The position numbers and the translations under genes were made by a program. Below the pieces are notes generated by a model, which saw nothing but the letters and a program-made list of their open reading frames with translations, searched no databases and was not told where the DNA came from. A stretch of 64,000 nucleotides of DNA, taken from the NCBI RefSeq assembly GCF_001312865.1, contig NZ_BBER01000001.1:372001-436000 (forward strand), in the 5' to 3' direction. Source of the DNA: Lacticaseibacillus thailandensis DSM 22698 = JCM 13996. Its GTDB lineage: Bacteria > Bacillota > Bacilli > Lactobacillales > Lactobacillaceae. The stretch's first letter is position 1. Every line of letters starts with the position of its first letter. Shown one piece after another: positions 51,478-62,031 of this stretch.

Positions 51478-52383
51478 CTAATTGAAGGCGCCATACCGCA
51501 ACCGCGTCAGCATCGCTTCAAAGTAGTCCGGTAACGGGGCGCTAAACTCGAGGTGTTGACCCGTTACGGGGTGCGTAAACCCGAGCGTCGCGGCGTGCAG
51601 GTACTGACCATTTCCTGGTAGCGTGTGCTTGGGGCCGTACAACGGGTCCCCTGCTACCGGATGCTTAATGTACGCCATATGCACCCGAATCTGGTGGGTC
51701 CGCCCCGTTTCCAGTCGGCACTTGACCAGCGTGTAGCTACCAAAACGTTCCACGACCTCGAAATGCGTGACCGCGTGGCGACCGTTCGGCACCACCGCGT
51801 GCTTTTTACGGTTCTTCGGGTCCCGACCCAGTGGTGCGTCAATCGTCCCCGTGGCCTCCTTGATATTGCCGTGGACAATGGCAAGGTATTCGCGGTCCGT
51901 GGTCTTCGCCTTCAGCTGTGCGGCTAAGCTTTGGTGGGCCGTCGCCGTCTTTGCCACCATCAGCAGTCCAGACGTGTCCTTATCGATGCGGTGTACGATG
52001 CCGGGACGCAATACCCCGTTAATGGGTGACAGCGTGGTGTGGTACATCAAGCCGTTAACCAAGGTGCCATCGGGATGCCCCGGAGCTGGGTGTACGACCA
52101 TGCCCTGCGGTTTGTTGACTACCAGCACGTCGTCATCTTCATAGACGATGTCGAGGGGGATATTTTGTGGCTTGGCACTGAGTACGGTCGGCTCTGGCGC
52201 CGCAATGACGATTTGGTCATCTGCCGCCACTTTGTAACTAGCCTTGGCGGGACGGCCGTTAACCGTGACCAACCCGGCGTGAAGCCATTTGTCCGCCTGT
52301 GACCGCGTGACGTCGTCGAAGTAATCCGTAATCACGCGATCCAGGCGACCATGTTCGGTGGTAACCATCATCGTGAGTTTCAT
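51478..52383 (-). CDS. rluD: Ribosomal large subunit pseudouridine synthase, RluD type
   Basis: 301 aa from ATG 52381-52383 (GGGGGAGG upstream). The N-terminal S4 domain (LDRVITDYF..SQADKWLHAGLVTVNG) is followed by the RluA-type catalytic domain with HRIDKDTSGLL, whose Asp is the nucleophile. It should modify U1911/U1915/U1917 of 23S rRNA by analogy. It sits 4 bp after lspA, as is common. Frame intact. Confidence 0.94.
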   Translation of the reverse strand: MKLTMMVTTEHGRLDRVITDYFDDVTRSQADKWLHAGLVTVNGRPAKASYKVAADDQIVIAAPEPTVLSAKPQNIPLDIVYEDDDVLVVNKPQGMVVHPAPGHPDGTLVNGLMYHTTLSPINGVLRPGIVHRIDKDTSGLLMVAKTATAHQSLAAQLKAKTTDREYLAIVHGNIKEATGTIDAPLGRDPKNRKKHAVVPNGRHAVTHFEVVERFGSYTLVKCRLETGRTHQIRVHMAYIKHPVAGDPLYGPKHTLPGNGQYLHAATLGFTHPVTGQHLEFSAPLPDYFEAMLTRLRYGAFN

Positions 52384-52387
52384 GCGC

Positions 52388-52846
52388 TTACCTCCCCCGC
52401 CGTTCCCGGCCATCCAGCAGGAGTACGTAGATGATGACTAGCACGACCCCGACCGTGAGACACATGTCCGCCACGTTAAAAATCGGGAAATTCACAAAGT
52501 CGAGTTGGAACATATCGGTGACAAAGTGTTGGTGCACCCGGTCGATAAAGTTACCCAACGCCCCCGCCGTAATCAGGGTCAGACCAAGCCGGTAAAACGG
52601 CTTGTGGGCGCTATCACGCCACAGCCATACCACGACGGCGAGTGCAATCAGGGTCACAATGTAAAAGAACCATTGTTGGCCCTGGAACATGCTCCATGCG
52701 GCGCCCGTATTTTTGATGTGCGTGATGCTCACAATGCCAGGAATGAAGGTTGCGTAGCCCCCTAAAGCGACATGGGCGACCACCCAAGCCTTCACTAACT
52801 GGTCGATAACAATCAGCGCGATGGCAATCAAAACGTAGATAATCAA
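52388..52846 (-). CDS. lspA: Lipoprotein signal peptidase (signal peptidase II)
   Basis: 152 aa from TTG 52844-52846, chosen because AGGAGG precedes it; the longer frame reads through that site. Four membrane spans. The catalytic aspartates are in GNFIDRV and FNVADMCL; the family N-x-G-A-A motif (IKNTGAAWSMF) is present. It cleaves prolipoproteins after lipid attachment. The C-terminus is short and Arg-rich. Frame intact. Confidence 0.93.
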   Translation of the reverse strand: MIIYVLIAIALIVIDQLVKAWVVAHVALGGYATFIPGIVSITHIKNTGAAWSMFQGQQWFFYIVTLIALAVVVWLWRDSAHKPFYRLGLTLITAGALGNFIDRVHQHFVTDMFQLDFVNFPIFNVADMCLTVGVVLVIIYVLLLDGRERRGR

Positions 52847-52872
52847 ACTGGTAATCCTCCTACAGTGCAAAG

Positions 52873-52918
52873 AAAAGTCCCGGCCGTCCAACCATCACTG
52901 GGTCAGTCGGACCGGGAC
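52873..52918 (-). terminator. Terminator of ebsA-fhs
   Basis: GTCCCGG (52877-52883) pairs with CCGGGAC (52912-52918) and further inner pairs exist. On the minus strand it ends in TTTTCTTT. It separates fhs from lspA. Confidence 0.75.
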
Positions 52919-52989
52919 GTTTCGGCTTGAATTGATTGTAGCATACTTCCCCGTACGTGCGGTTGCTGCGAGCCTATTAACGGCCTGGT

Positions 52990-54660
52990 TTAGAACAAAC
53001 CGGTAATGTGGCCGTTAGCGTCGATATCGATATCATTGGCCGCCGGGTGCTTGGGCAGCCCGGGCATCGTTAGCACGGTTCCGGTCATGACGACCAGGAA
53101 GCCGGCCCCCACTTTGGGGATGATATCACTCACGTGGATGGTGAAGTTAGTTGGGGCGCCAGTAGCTTGGGGTCGTCAGAGAAGGAGTACTGGGTTTTGG
53201 CTACGCAAATCGGAAGATGGTCCCACCCGTTGGCCTTAATGGTTTTGAGGGCGCGCTGCGCTTTGCGGGCGTACGCGACGTCGCGGCCACCATAAATTTT
53301 CTGCACCACCGTCTGGATTTTATCCTCCACCGGCATGGTGTCGGTGTACAGTGGCTGGAATTGGTGCTGGGTACTGAGGGCGTCATTGACGGCCGTTGCC
53401 AAAGCGGCCCCACCGGCGCCCCATCCGCCCAGACGGTGACCGGCACGGCTTTGACCCCCTGATCCGCACAGAGGTCTTGGACCAGTTGCATTTCTGCGGG
53501 GTCGTCATTGGCAAAGGCGTTGATGGCCACCACCACGGGCAAGCCGTATTGCTGGAGGTTGTGGATGTGCCGCTGTAGGTTGGCAAAGCGGCCCGCACCG
53601 CCGCGGGATCAGTAGCTTGTAGGTCCCGCCGAGCGACGCCACCGTTATACTTAAGGGCACGTAACGTGGCGACCAGGACTACGGCGTCTGGCGTCTTGCC
53701 GAGCACCGGAGCTTTGATGTCGAGGAATTTTTCCGCACCGAGGTCGGCCCCAAAGCCGGCTTCGGTAATGGCCACGTCGCCTAATTCGAGCGCGGTGCGC
53801 GTGGCTACGACGGAGTTGCAGCCGTGCGCAATGTTGGCAAAGGGGCCGCCGTGAATCAGGACCGGGGTGTGCTCCAGCGTCTGTACCAGGTTGGGTTTGA
53901 TGGCGTCCTTGAGCAACATCGTGATTGCCCCGGTTACCCCCAGCATGTCCACGGTCACGGGCGTGCGGTCGTAGGTGTAGGCCACCACGATACGCGCAAT
54001 GCGTTGTTTGAGGTCGGCGAGGTCTTCAGCTAGGCACAACACGGCCATCAGTTCACTAGCGACGGTAATGTCAAAGCCGTCTTCACGGGGCACGCCCGAC
54101 GTGGGGCCACCCAGACCAATGTTCACGTGGCGCAACGCACGGTCATTAATGTCGAGCACCCGTTTCCACTGGATACGTCGCGGGTCAATGTGTAGCGCGT
54201 TGCCCTGCTGCAAGTGGTTATCGATCAATGCTGCCAGCGTGTTGACCGCACTCGTCAGGGCATGCATATCGCCGGTAAAGTGGAGGTTAATGTCAGCCAT
54301 TGGCACCACCTGGGCGTAGCCGCCACCGGTAGCGCCCCCCTTCATGCCCATAACGGGGCCGAGGGATGGTTCACGCAACGCGAGGACAGCTTTTTGACCC
54401 ATACGGTGCATCGCGTCGGCTAGGCCCACAGCCACGGTTGATTTGCCCTCCCCCGCAGGTGTAGGGTTAATGGCCGTGACTAACACCAACTTGCCGTTGG
54501 GGCGCTTCCGCATTCGTTGCAAAGCCGCGGTGCTGATTTTGGCTTTGTACGGTCCGTACTGCTCAACCTCGTCGGCAGTTAAGCCGAGGTCGGCCGCAAT
54601 TTTGGTGATGGGTTGAATTTCGTTGGCTTCATTACGCTGGGCAATTTCAATATCTTCCAC
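52990..54660 (-). CDS. fhs: Formate-tetrahydrofolate ligase (three missing bases)
   Basis: 557 aa after correction, the family length. It makes 10-formyl-THF from formate, THF and ATP for purine and fMet synthesis. The P-loop is [10 protein letters not shown] and the [21 protein letters not shown]-type loop follows it. Single bases are missing near 53589 (Ala-Gly-Phe-Ala-Asn), in the C4 at 53419-53422 (Asp-Gly-Gly-Ala-Gly) and near 53160 (Leu-Leu-Gly-Ala-Pro). The end is [10 protein letters not shown]. The start is GTG 54658-54660 behind GTGGAGG; an upstream in-frame GTG is part of that site. Confidence 0.93.
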
Positions 54661-54707
54661 GGAAAATACCTCCACTCTGTGAGTTGACTGCGTTGCGACT
54701 TGATGGT

Positions 54708-55115
54708 TTATTTAGTGGTGGTTAACCACGCCTGTAGTTGGCTGGCGACCACGCTGGAGCGCCGCCACGTAGAAATGGTGAGCACCCCATAACGCTGAGT
54801 GTTAAAAATCAGTGTGTGCGGCCCCTGGACCTGAATAGTCACCTGGTTTGTATCCAAAATAATGGAATTGCCGGGTAGGACCCGGCCTAACCTGATGGTG
54901 TGCGCGGTAACGCTGATACGGTAACGCCACAGTTGGGCTAAAGCACAAATGACGGTCACGGCACCAATGGCTAACGTGATGGGTGACAAACCGAGGAGCT
55001 CCAACTGGACGACGGCCGTCAAACCTAGTCCCGCCACGATGAGTCCCCAAAAAATCACGCAATCGACCGGCGCTGGTTGGTATGCTAGTTGGTGTTTCAA
55101 ATAATCACTTTCCAT
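54708..55115 (-). CDS. EbsA family membrane protein
   Basis: 135 aa from ATG 55113-55115; TTG 55098-55100, behind GGAAAG, is an alternative start. Two membrane spans (about 18-40 and 45-62) are followed by a PH-like beta domain with many Val, Ile and Thr residues. EbsA homologues occur beside RNase HI genes in lactobacilli and enterococci; the function is unproven. It lies 47 bp before fhs and is divergent from the RNase H gene with only 16 bp between start codons. Confidence 0.75.
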   Translation of the reverse strand: MESDYLKHQLAYQPAPVDCVIFWGLIVAGLGLTAVVQLELLGLSPITLAIGAVTVICALAQLWRYRISVTAHTIRLGRVLPGNSIILDTNQVTIQVQGPHTLIFNTQRYGVLTISTWRRSSVVASQLQAWLTTTK

Positions 55116-55131
55116 TCTCAAGGAGATTTCA

Positions 55132-55528
55132 ATGCTTAAATTGTACACAGATGCAGCTACAAAAGGCAACCCGGGGCCTAGTGGTGCTGGTATCCTGATT
55201 GTTGGTCATGGTGATACTGTTGAACTGAGTACGCCCCTGGCCGTCATGACGAATCATCAAGCTGAGTTTCAGGCTGCTGCCTTGGGTCTGCAAGCGTGAT
55301 TGATCGCGGTTGGCAGCACGAACAAGTGGCGCTGATTACCGATAGCCAGATTGTCGTGGACGCCTGGACAAACGCTATGCCAAGCACTTTGCCGCCGAAG
55401 TGGCGCGGATTATGGCGCTGGCTGATCAGATCACCCTGGTGATTCCCACCTGGCAAAATGATCACGTCAATCGTCGTGCTCATGAGCTCGCACAAACAGC
55501 GTTGCACCGGGCAGAAGCAGCATCTTAG
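55132..55528 (+). CDS. Ribonuclease HI family protein (two missing bases)
   Basis: 132 aa after correction. Active-site acidic residues are in L-Y-T-D-A-A, H-Q-A-E-F and I-T-D-S-Q-I-V; the last is in N-D-H-V-N. The start YTDAATKGNPGPSGAG is typical of the YpeP-like RNase HI group. One base is missing near 55296 (stop TGA appears) and one near 55363. AAGGAG at 55120-55125 serves ATG 55132. Confidence 0.88.
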
Positions 55529-55533
55529 CTAAT

Positions 55534-55561
55534 AAAGGCCGGGCCGTTGGGCCCGGCCTTT
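55534..55561. terminator. Bidirectional terminator
   Basis: Perfect 12-bp GC-rich arms (55534-55545 with 55550-55561) with a 4-nt loop, ending in TTTAT. It lies between the RNase H gene and the convergent small gene. Confidence 0.8.
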
Positions 55562-55574
55562 ATGCCAGTGGTAA

Positions 55575-55886
55575 TTAAATGTTCTTAAAGTCACCTTGAT
55601 GGCTGTGCAGGTACTTGACGGCCCCACTCACCATTTCGTCCACCCGGTCTTCAAGGGCGGTTCCCTCTAGGTCAGTGGCATCGCGCAAGAAGCCCGTGGC
55701 GATGGCCCGAATATCTTCGCGAACCATCCCACCGTCGTGGAACAAATCGTCCACCCCGTCGAGCCCGTTCTTAGTAGCGTCCAAGACAGCGTTCAACACG
55801 GCGTTATGGCCTTCCAACCCCTGAACGTGCCGTTCAGCGGACGCAATCAGCGTGATGTCCATATCAATTAGGACTGCTTGCTCCAT
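55575..55886 (-). CDS. Small acidic protein, unknown function
   Basis: 103 aa (95 if the internal ATG at codon 9 is used). It is highly acidic and mostly helical in appearance, with no membrane span and no motif I recognise. It overlaps the end of the Mga-like gene by 19 nt in another frame, which suggests translational coupling. It may work with that regulator, but there is no direct evidence. Confidence 0.65.
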   Translation of the reverse strand: MEQAVLIDMDITLIASAERHVQGLEGHNAVLNAVLDATKNGLDGVDDLFHDGGMVREDIRAIATGFLRDATDLEGTALEDRVDEMVSGAVKYLHSHQGDFKNI

Positions 55887-57381
55887 TTTTTTTCGTCTTT
55901 TTGCTCATTACTATACTCACCCCGTTCGATAACAGTATAGGCAATCTCGGGGCGCTTGGCTAGCCCACTTTTGTGACCTACGCAATCATGGACCCGTTTT
56001 TCGAGGGCTAGCCATGACGAACGGCTATGAGGTGCCAACGTAAAGTAGCGGGGATCGGCGTTGAGACGCGTGGTCACTACGATGTCAGCATCCCGGGGGT
56101 TGGCCACGATCTGGACGCTGGGCACGCTGCGCGCAATTTCAATCAGCGCGGAATAAACTTGTTGCTCTTGTTCGGGGTCCAGGGCAATGCCAATCGTAGG
56201 TACACCGAGATTGACGACACTAGTCATGAGCGGAATGTAGCGGACAATTAGGCTGCTCGCAATATGCTGAAAGCGAGCCATTGACGGTGGTAAGGTTGCA
56301 AAGTATTGTCTGAGCATTCGCTCGAGGGCTGGTGATGTTGGCCGCTGACCGCCGAGGGCTAATGGGTCAAATGTCGGGACCTTGTGGTCAATTATTTCCA
56401 GGACAACAGTAACCGCCAGCATGTTGGCCAGGAGCACTTTATTTCGGTGGGAGCCACTAAAACCGACTAGGGTACGTGCCCGCTGGGTGATTCCCGATAC
56501 CAGGCGCCAACTGGCCGAGTTGGATTTGTTATGGTACTGCAGCAAGCGTTGCAGGTCGGGATCGGCTTCGCTGTGAAAGTTACCAATGAGCAGACTTTCG
56601 AGGTGAATTAGTGCGGTATCAGCCGGATGCTTGGCTACAAATTCAGTACGGGTCCCAACGATACCGTTGTACCCCGTCACCTGTAGGATCTTGTGTAGTG
56701 GTGGCAACGCGGGCATGGCGTGGCCCTGCTGGTTGCGGAGGATGGCAATCGTGACCATGTTTTGGACGCGCAGGAACGGGCAATTGTTGACCACTAGGTG
56801 CGCTGTCCGTAATTGCCGCGTAACCTTCTGGGCCTGTGCTTCCACGTACGGGAACAAGGTCACCCCGTCTTGGTCAATTTGCCAGATCAACTGACTGAGG
56901 GTCAACCGTACGACTGGTTCGTAACCTTCAATGCCAATGGGCGAGTACGTCAGGTTAACGTCAAACTTAGCTAAGAAATTGCGTAATGGCCGCAATCGGC
57001 GGGTAGCCGTGCTGGTGCTCAGTTCGTGCGCCTTGGCGATATCGTCGAGGGTGCGTTCTGGGTGCGTGAGGACTGACCGCAGAAAGTCCCCCACAAGTGA
57101 ATGGCGCATCAAATACACCGCATAGCGCGCGGCGGGAATGTCGTGTTCCGGTGGTGCACTACTCGCCTCCAATAATTTGGGTGGCTGTTCATTGGGCCGG
57201 ATAAACTGGTGTAGGTCGTTCGTGATGGTTTGCCAGTTCCGGTAAATTGTGGTGGTACTGACGCGCAGCTGGTCGGCAAACCGCGCGCACGTGCGCTCAT
57301 TTGGTGGCAGGTCCATCACCATTTGGTAGAAATTGAGCTTGGCTAGTTCTTTTTGGCTCAAAAACAATTCGTATGCAGCAT
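55868..57381 (-). CDS. Mga-type helix-turn-helix regulator (one missing base near its start)
   Basis: About 504 aa after correction. The N-terminal HTH pair (F-A-D-Q-L-R-V-S-T-T-T-I-Y and T-L-D-D-I-A-K-A-H-E-L-S) is followed by a long PRD-like helical part and an EIIB-like end, the layout of Mga/AtxA proteins. A good start, ATG 57379-57381 behind GAGGATGAG, is in another frame. It joins if the run A5 at 57360-57364 should be A6. No sugar PTS or surface-protein gene is adjacent, so its target is unknown. Confidence 0.75.
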
Positions 57382-57632
57382 GTATCTCATCCTCGTGAAT
57401 GGTTGTCCCACTAGCGTTAACTATCTGTACTTTGATTATACGAAGCCCAGTGCTACAGGCCAAACAAAAGTGCCCAAAATTCCAGTATTTGACTATTTTA
57501 TTTGCAAAAGCTGCAAAAATCGGCTTCAACTTATCGTTTACATTGACTAAATTGTGTCAAGACATCCATGCGCAGTGTTATTCCTGTGCCACGTAACTAG
57601 TTTCTATCTAGCCGCCATTACCTTACTCCCAT

Positions 57633-57664
57633 TTTGATCGGACATAAATTTGATCGGACATAAA
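57633..57664. repeat. Perfect 16-bp tandem duplication
   Basis: TTTGATCGGACATAAA at 57633-57648 and again at 57649-57664, in the 325-bp gap between the Mga-like gene and pepO, which otherwise holds only the pepO terminator. Confidence 0.92.
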
Positions 57665-57693
57665 AAGTGGCTACCCCATATTGGGATAACCAC
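57662..57693 (-). terminator. Terminator of pepO
   Basis: On the minus strand an 11-bp stem (57683-57693 with 57667-57677) is followed by T5. Confidence 0.75.
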
Positions 57694-57706
57694 AATCAAT
57701 TGTTAG

Positions 57707-59607
57707 TTACCAAATTGCCACGCGTCGCTCTGGTTCCAGGTACATACCGTCCCCTGGTTGTACATCAAACGTCGTGTACCACTCATCAAAGTTCTGCGGC
57801 TGAATGTTAGCCCGTAACCGGTTGGGTGCGTGGACGTCGCTACTCAGGAGCAACTGGGCGTATTCAGGCCGGGCTTTCTGCCGCCAAATACGGCCCCAGT
57901 TGGTAAAGAAGGCTTTCAGGTCCACGTTATCGTCCTGCTGAGCCGTCGACAGCGCAGCCGCCATACCACCTAAGTCGGCGATATTCTCACTGACGATCAA
58001 CTTGCCGTTGACCTTACCGCCAGCGTAATCGCGCCCGTCAAATTCATCAATCATGGCCTGCGTCAGGCGCTTGAATTCCTTGTAGTCGGATTCCTGCCAC
58101 CAGTTTTTCAGGTTGCCAAATTCATCAAATTTGGCCCCATTATTGTCAAAGCCGTGTGAGATTTCGTGCGCGATGACGGCGCCGATGCCCCCAAAGTTCT
58201 CCGAGTTACTTTGTCCCAAGCTGTAGAATGGTGCCTGCAAGATTGCAGCGGGGAACGTAATGTCGTTACGTGACGGGTCATAGCATGCGTTCACCAATTG
58301 TCCAGGCATGCCCCACTCCCCGCGATCAACGGCTGATCCAACTGGGCGACTGCGTAAGCAGCACCAGCACGGTGGATGGCCAGCAAGTTGGTTAACAAGC
58401 TGGCATCCTTGTCGACCTGAAAGTGGTCGTAACGCTCGTTAGCTTTGTCCGGATATCCCATTTTCAGCACCATGGTGTTGAGCTTCACGATGGCTTTATC
58501 CTTAGTTGGCTGCGACATCCACGCGTTGTCACTGATGCGCTGTTTGTAGGTGGCAATCATGCGCTGTACCAGCTTGGTCACGTCAGCCTTCGCGGCTTCG
58601 CCAAAATACTTGCGCCCATAGTAAATACCGATGGGTTCGCTAAATACCTGATTAGCGATGCGGTAGGCAGACTTATCCTGGTTCGGCAGCGCCGATAATC
58701 CAGTTAAGGCACGGCGGTAAGTACCGGCAACCTGGCGTAATTCCTCACTAAGGTAGCTGGCGTCACTGAGCAACTCATTAACGTAGGCCCAAGCGCGAAA
58801 ATCGGTAAAGGTGTCGTCATTGTATATTGAGGCAAAGGCGTCCAGGAACCCTGGATCGGTCACGATAATCTGTTGCGGTTCACTTGGTAGTAAGTCCTGC
58901 AGGTACTCGTCCCAGGCAAATGGGGCCATCTTTTGGGCCACGGTCGCTCGGTCCTGTGGGTTGTACTGTGACGGGTAGTCGGCTTTGTCCTCGTTACTCT
59001 TTACGTGCACGGCAATGGTGGCATCGAATCGGAGCGTGGCTTCAATGTACGCCGACTGGGTGTCGTCATCTAGATTCGTGTGGCTGAGTAGGCCTGCCGC
59101 GGTCTGCCGGTAAGCTGCTAATAGTGGCTGCTTGGCTGGATTATCCTCAGCGTAGTACGTTGTGTCAGGCAAGATGGTCGGCAATGCGTACAGGTACACG
59201 GCGTTTTTGGCGGTGTCCTTCATGTCGGGTTCAATACCGATATTAAACGGTAGCGGCAAGCCGTCACGATCCCAATCCGCCGCCTGCTGGTTCAACGCCG
59301 TGAGCGAGGCCAACCGTTCAATTTTGGCTAGTCGTGGTGTCAGGGGGTCCATGCCTTCTTGGTCACGGCGTCCAAAATCACCGGCAATGCGGTACAAATC
59401 GGTGGCTCGCTGAATCAATTCGTTTGGCGGCGTGGCCTGGCCGTCGCGAAATGCGGCAAAATCAGCCATTAGGTGCTTTTCAACCCCATCGGCTAAGTCG
59501 CTAAATCCACCCGTTGTGGGTTTGTCATCAGGAATGACGGCGGTGGCCTCCCATTCACCGTTAACTGCTAGGTACAAATCGTCCTTAAAACTGCTCTTTG
59601 CAGCCAT
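57707..59607 (-). CDS. pepO: Endopeptidase PepO, M13 (neprilysin) family (one missing base)
   Basis: 633 aa after correction. A cytoplasmic zinc metalloendopeptidase that cuts oligopeptides during growth on protein. The zinc motif H-E-I-S-H lies in VIAHEISHGFD; the third ligand Glu is in ENIADLGG, and the N-x-F-Y-type substrate loop is present. One base is missing near 58323 (R-G-E-W-G-M-P expected). GGGGGAG precedes the ATG at 59605-59607. No signal peptide. Confidence 0.94.
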
Positions 59608-59663
59608 TCTGTCTCCCCCTTATCATTCATAAATTAAAACTAAATTAGATAGCGATTAACATA

Positions 59664-59691
59664 ATTTTACTATTTATGAGGATAAACGCAA
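59664..59691 (-). promoter_or_regulatory. Candidate promoter of pepO
   Basis: On the minus strand TTGCGT (59686-59691), a 16-bp spacer and TAAAAT (59664-59669). Confidence 0.5.
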
Positions 59692-59698
59692 CCCTCAA

Positions 59699-60827
59699 TT
59701 AATGACGGGACCGGTGACCCCAGTACTGGTACAGGTCGACCTTGATGGCCCCATTGTAGAGTTTGCGCCGTTTTGTCGCTTTGTGGCCGTAATACCGTTC
59801 AAAATTGGCATCGCCCGAGAGAATATACTTACTCCAGGTGGTAAGTGGTCCGTAGACCGCGCCCATTTCTTTGGCAATCTTCGCAGCGGCATCAGCATCT
59901 TGAAGGCGCTGACCATATGGTGGGTTGGCAATGATGACCCCATCTTCCAAATCGGTTTTGAAGTCCTTCACGGCCAGCTGCTTAAACTGAATGTCATGCA
60001 GTACGCCGGCGTTTTGGGCGTTGACCCGTGCAATATCGATCATATCCTGGTTGATATCGCCACCGATCATTATTAAATCAGGATTAGTGATGGCGGCTTC
60101 GGCCCGCTCACGCTCCTGGTCCAGTAGTTTGGGGTCCATGAAACTAAAGCCGCTAAAGGCAAAGTCTCGGGTGCGACCGGGCGCCATGTTGCGCGCAATC
60201 ATCGCTGCTTCGATGGCGATGGTTCCGGAACCAGTCGTCGGGTCATAAAATGGCATGTTGTTGTGCCAATTAGTGAGAAGGACTAACGCGGCAGCAAAGT
60301 TTTCCTTGAGTGGTGCCGGGCCCTTGGCGACCCGGTAGCCCCGCTTGAATAGACTGCTACCCGTCGTGTCAATTGTAATGGTGGCGATGTCCTTCAGGAT
60401 GGATACCTCCAGCTGGTACTTGTTGCCCGTTTCTGGTAGACGTCCGTGCCGGTGGTAAGTGGTCGCCATACTTTCCACTACCGCTTTTTTTAGTGATGGC
60501 CTGAACGTCGGGCTCGGAATGTAGCTTACTGCGGACGGCGCGGCCAGCGACCGGGAAGGCGGCATCAAGTGGCAGGTAGTCAGCCCACGGAATAGCCTTA
60601 ACCCCTTCAAACAGTTCATCAAAGGTGAGCACCTTGAACTGCTTCAAGATAATTTTGATCCGGTCGGCTGAGCGCAACCACACATTGGTGCGGACAATGT
60701 CACTTTCGTCGCCTTCAAAGTAGACGCGCCCATTTTCTGTGCGCGTCTGGTAGCCCAAACGCTGTAATTCTTTTGCGGTGACTGCTTCGAGCCCCGCGGC
60801 CATGGTGGCCATCAACTTAAATTGCAT
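59699..60827 (-). CDS. THUMP-domain rRNA methyltransferase, RlmL/YpsC type (one extra base)
   Basis: 375 aa after correction. An N-terminal THUMP domain (about 1-160) is followed by a class I SAM methyltransferase with D-P-T-T-G-S-G-T (SAM) and ANPPYGQRL (target amino group). By homology it makes m2G in 23S rRNA. The run T7 at 60485-60491 (A7 on the coding strand) has one base too many: Lys-Lys-Ala is expected. The start is at 60825-60827 behind GAGGAGA. It follows gpsB-rnpB as in other Bacillota. Confidence 0.9.
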
Positions 60828-60936
60828 GTTGTTTTCTCCTCGTTATTAATGCTATGGACTATTTTAACAGTGTTCTGGGTGGGGCGCGAATTATGGTGAC
60901 GATTAGCGCTAGCCCGAGCTATTGCTACTCTTGTTT

Positions 60937-60995
60937 TGGCAACTAACTGGTATTGGGCCACAGTCTCTCGGCTCAGCTGCGCGGAGCCTCCGAGT
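60937..60995. repeat. 59-bp direct repeat, copy 1
   Basis: Identical except at one base to 61050-61108, with a period of 113 bp. Each copy contains an imperfect hairpin built on CTCGG and CCGAG. It lies between rnpB and the rlmL-type gene. Confidence 0.9.
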
Positions 60996-61049
60996 GGCGG
61001 AGAGTAAGTGCTCAAGCCGGGCGGATATGATCTGTTACTGTTCTCGTTC

Positions 61050-61108
61050 TGGCAACTAACTGGTATCGGGCCACAGTCTCTCGGCTCAGCTGCGCGGAGC
61101 CTCCGAGT
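61050..61108. repeat. 59-bp direct repeat, copy 2
   Basis: Second copy of the 60937-60995 element; the only difference is C for T in TATCGGG. The similarity extends weakly about 10 bp upstream of both copies. Confidence 0.9.
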
Positions 61109-61146
61109 AACAGCGAGTAAGGCGCTAAAGCGCCAACTCGCTGTGT

Positions 61147-61176
61147 AAAAAAAATAGAGGACCCATCACTGGGTCC
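61147..61176 (-). terminator. Terminator of rnpB
   Basis: On the minus strand the 7-bp stem GGACCCA/TGGGTCC (61159-61176) with loop GTGA is followed by TCTA and T8. Confidence 0.88.
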
Positions 61177-61183
61177 CCGCCTG

Positions 61184-61561
61184 CCTGTAAGTCTCTATAA
61201 GCCATGTTTTGTTCCAGGTGGCCTCAGGCAGGTCACCCTTCAGTAATCATCTATCTCAGTATTTCTACTGCTTTGCCGTTGGTTCAATTCCCATGGCAAA
61301 GCGCCCCTACCAAAGTTTGGGTTACTCGCTCGCGGGGTTTACCGCGTTCCAATCCAACAGTTTCCCGTTGGCATCGTCTCTGTGGCACTTTCAAACGTAC
61401 TTGCACATGGCCGAAGCTTTAGCACTTTCCGCCGCCGTTACCGTTTGCACGGTACCCAGCTTATTGGGCCTGGCACGAACACTACAGGCATCACAGCCTG
61501 TGCGGGCATGGACTTTCCTCAGCCTACCAAAGTAGACCGCGATTACTCAAGACTTACAGGT
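61184..61561 (-). ncRNA. rnpB: RNase P RNA (type B)
   Basis: The catalytic RNA that removes 5' leaders from tRNA precursors. On the minus strand the conserved P4 5' strand GAGGAAAGTCCATGC lies at about 61507-61522, and ACAAAACATGGCTTATAG near the 3' end at about 61197-61214. The ends CCTGTAAGTCT and AGACTTACAGG pair as helix P1, fixing both boundaries to within a few bases. Length is about 378 nt. It lies 33 bp after gpsB and is followed by a terminator. Confidence 0.93.
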
Positions 61562-61594
61562 ACCAGCTCATTAGTAAGTTGGTTAACTACCTAT

Positions 61595-61981
61595 TTACTC
61601 TGGACGCTGGTTGTTGGGCGTCGAGGCGTGTGCCCCACCATCACTCAACTTGCTACCAAATACGTGGCGTTCCAAGTTACTCAAGCGCTTTAAAATATCA
61701 TAGTTCGTTGCCGCGACGTTCGCCTGTGGCGTTTGCGCTGCGACACCCTTTGAAACATTCAGCTGCTTAGTCAACTCGTCCACACGACTGATCAACCGGG
61801 CGTTTTCTTCCTTAGTCGAAGTGAGCTCCTTTTCAAAAGCTTCATAGTCCTTGATGATGTCATCGAGGAACGAATCTACTTCATCCTGGTCGTACCCACG
61901 CATCTTACTCTTAAACTGCTTGTTCAAGATATCCTGTGGCGTATAGTGGACATTCATTTGTCCGTCATTTTGTGAATCCAT
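61595..61981 (-). CDS. gpsB: Cell division protein GpsB
   Basis: 128 aa. The N-terminal DivIVA-like domain ([11 protein letters not shown], then [17 protein letters not shown]) is followed by a coiled coil (about 45-78), a variable linker and the short C-terminal helix [17 protein letters not shown]. GpsB links peptidoglycan synthases such as PBP1 to the divisome. Frame intact. Confidence 0.94.
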   Translation of the reverse strand: MDSQNDGQMNVHYTPQDILNKQFKSKMRGYDQDEVDSFLDDIIKDYEAFEKELTSTKEENARLISRVDELTKQLNVSKGVAAQTPQANVAATNYDILKRLSNLERHVFGSKLSDGGAHASTPNNQRPE

Positions 61982-62031
61982 CGTTCCACCCCGTTCATAA
62001 TCAATCAGGCCATCAATAACCTTATCATAAA

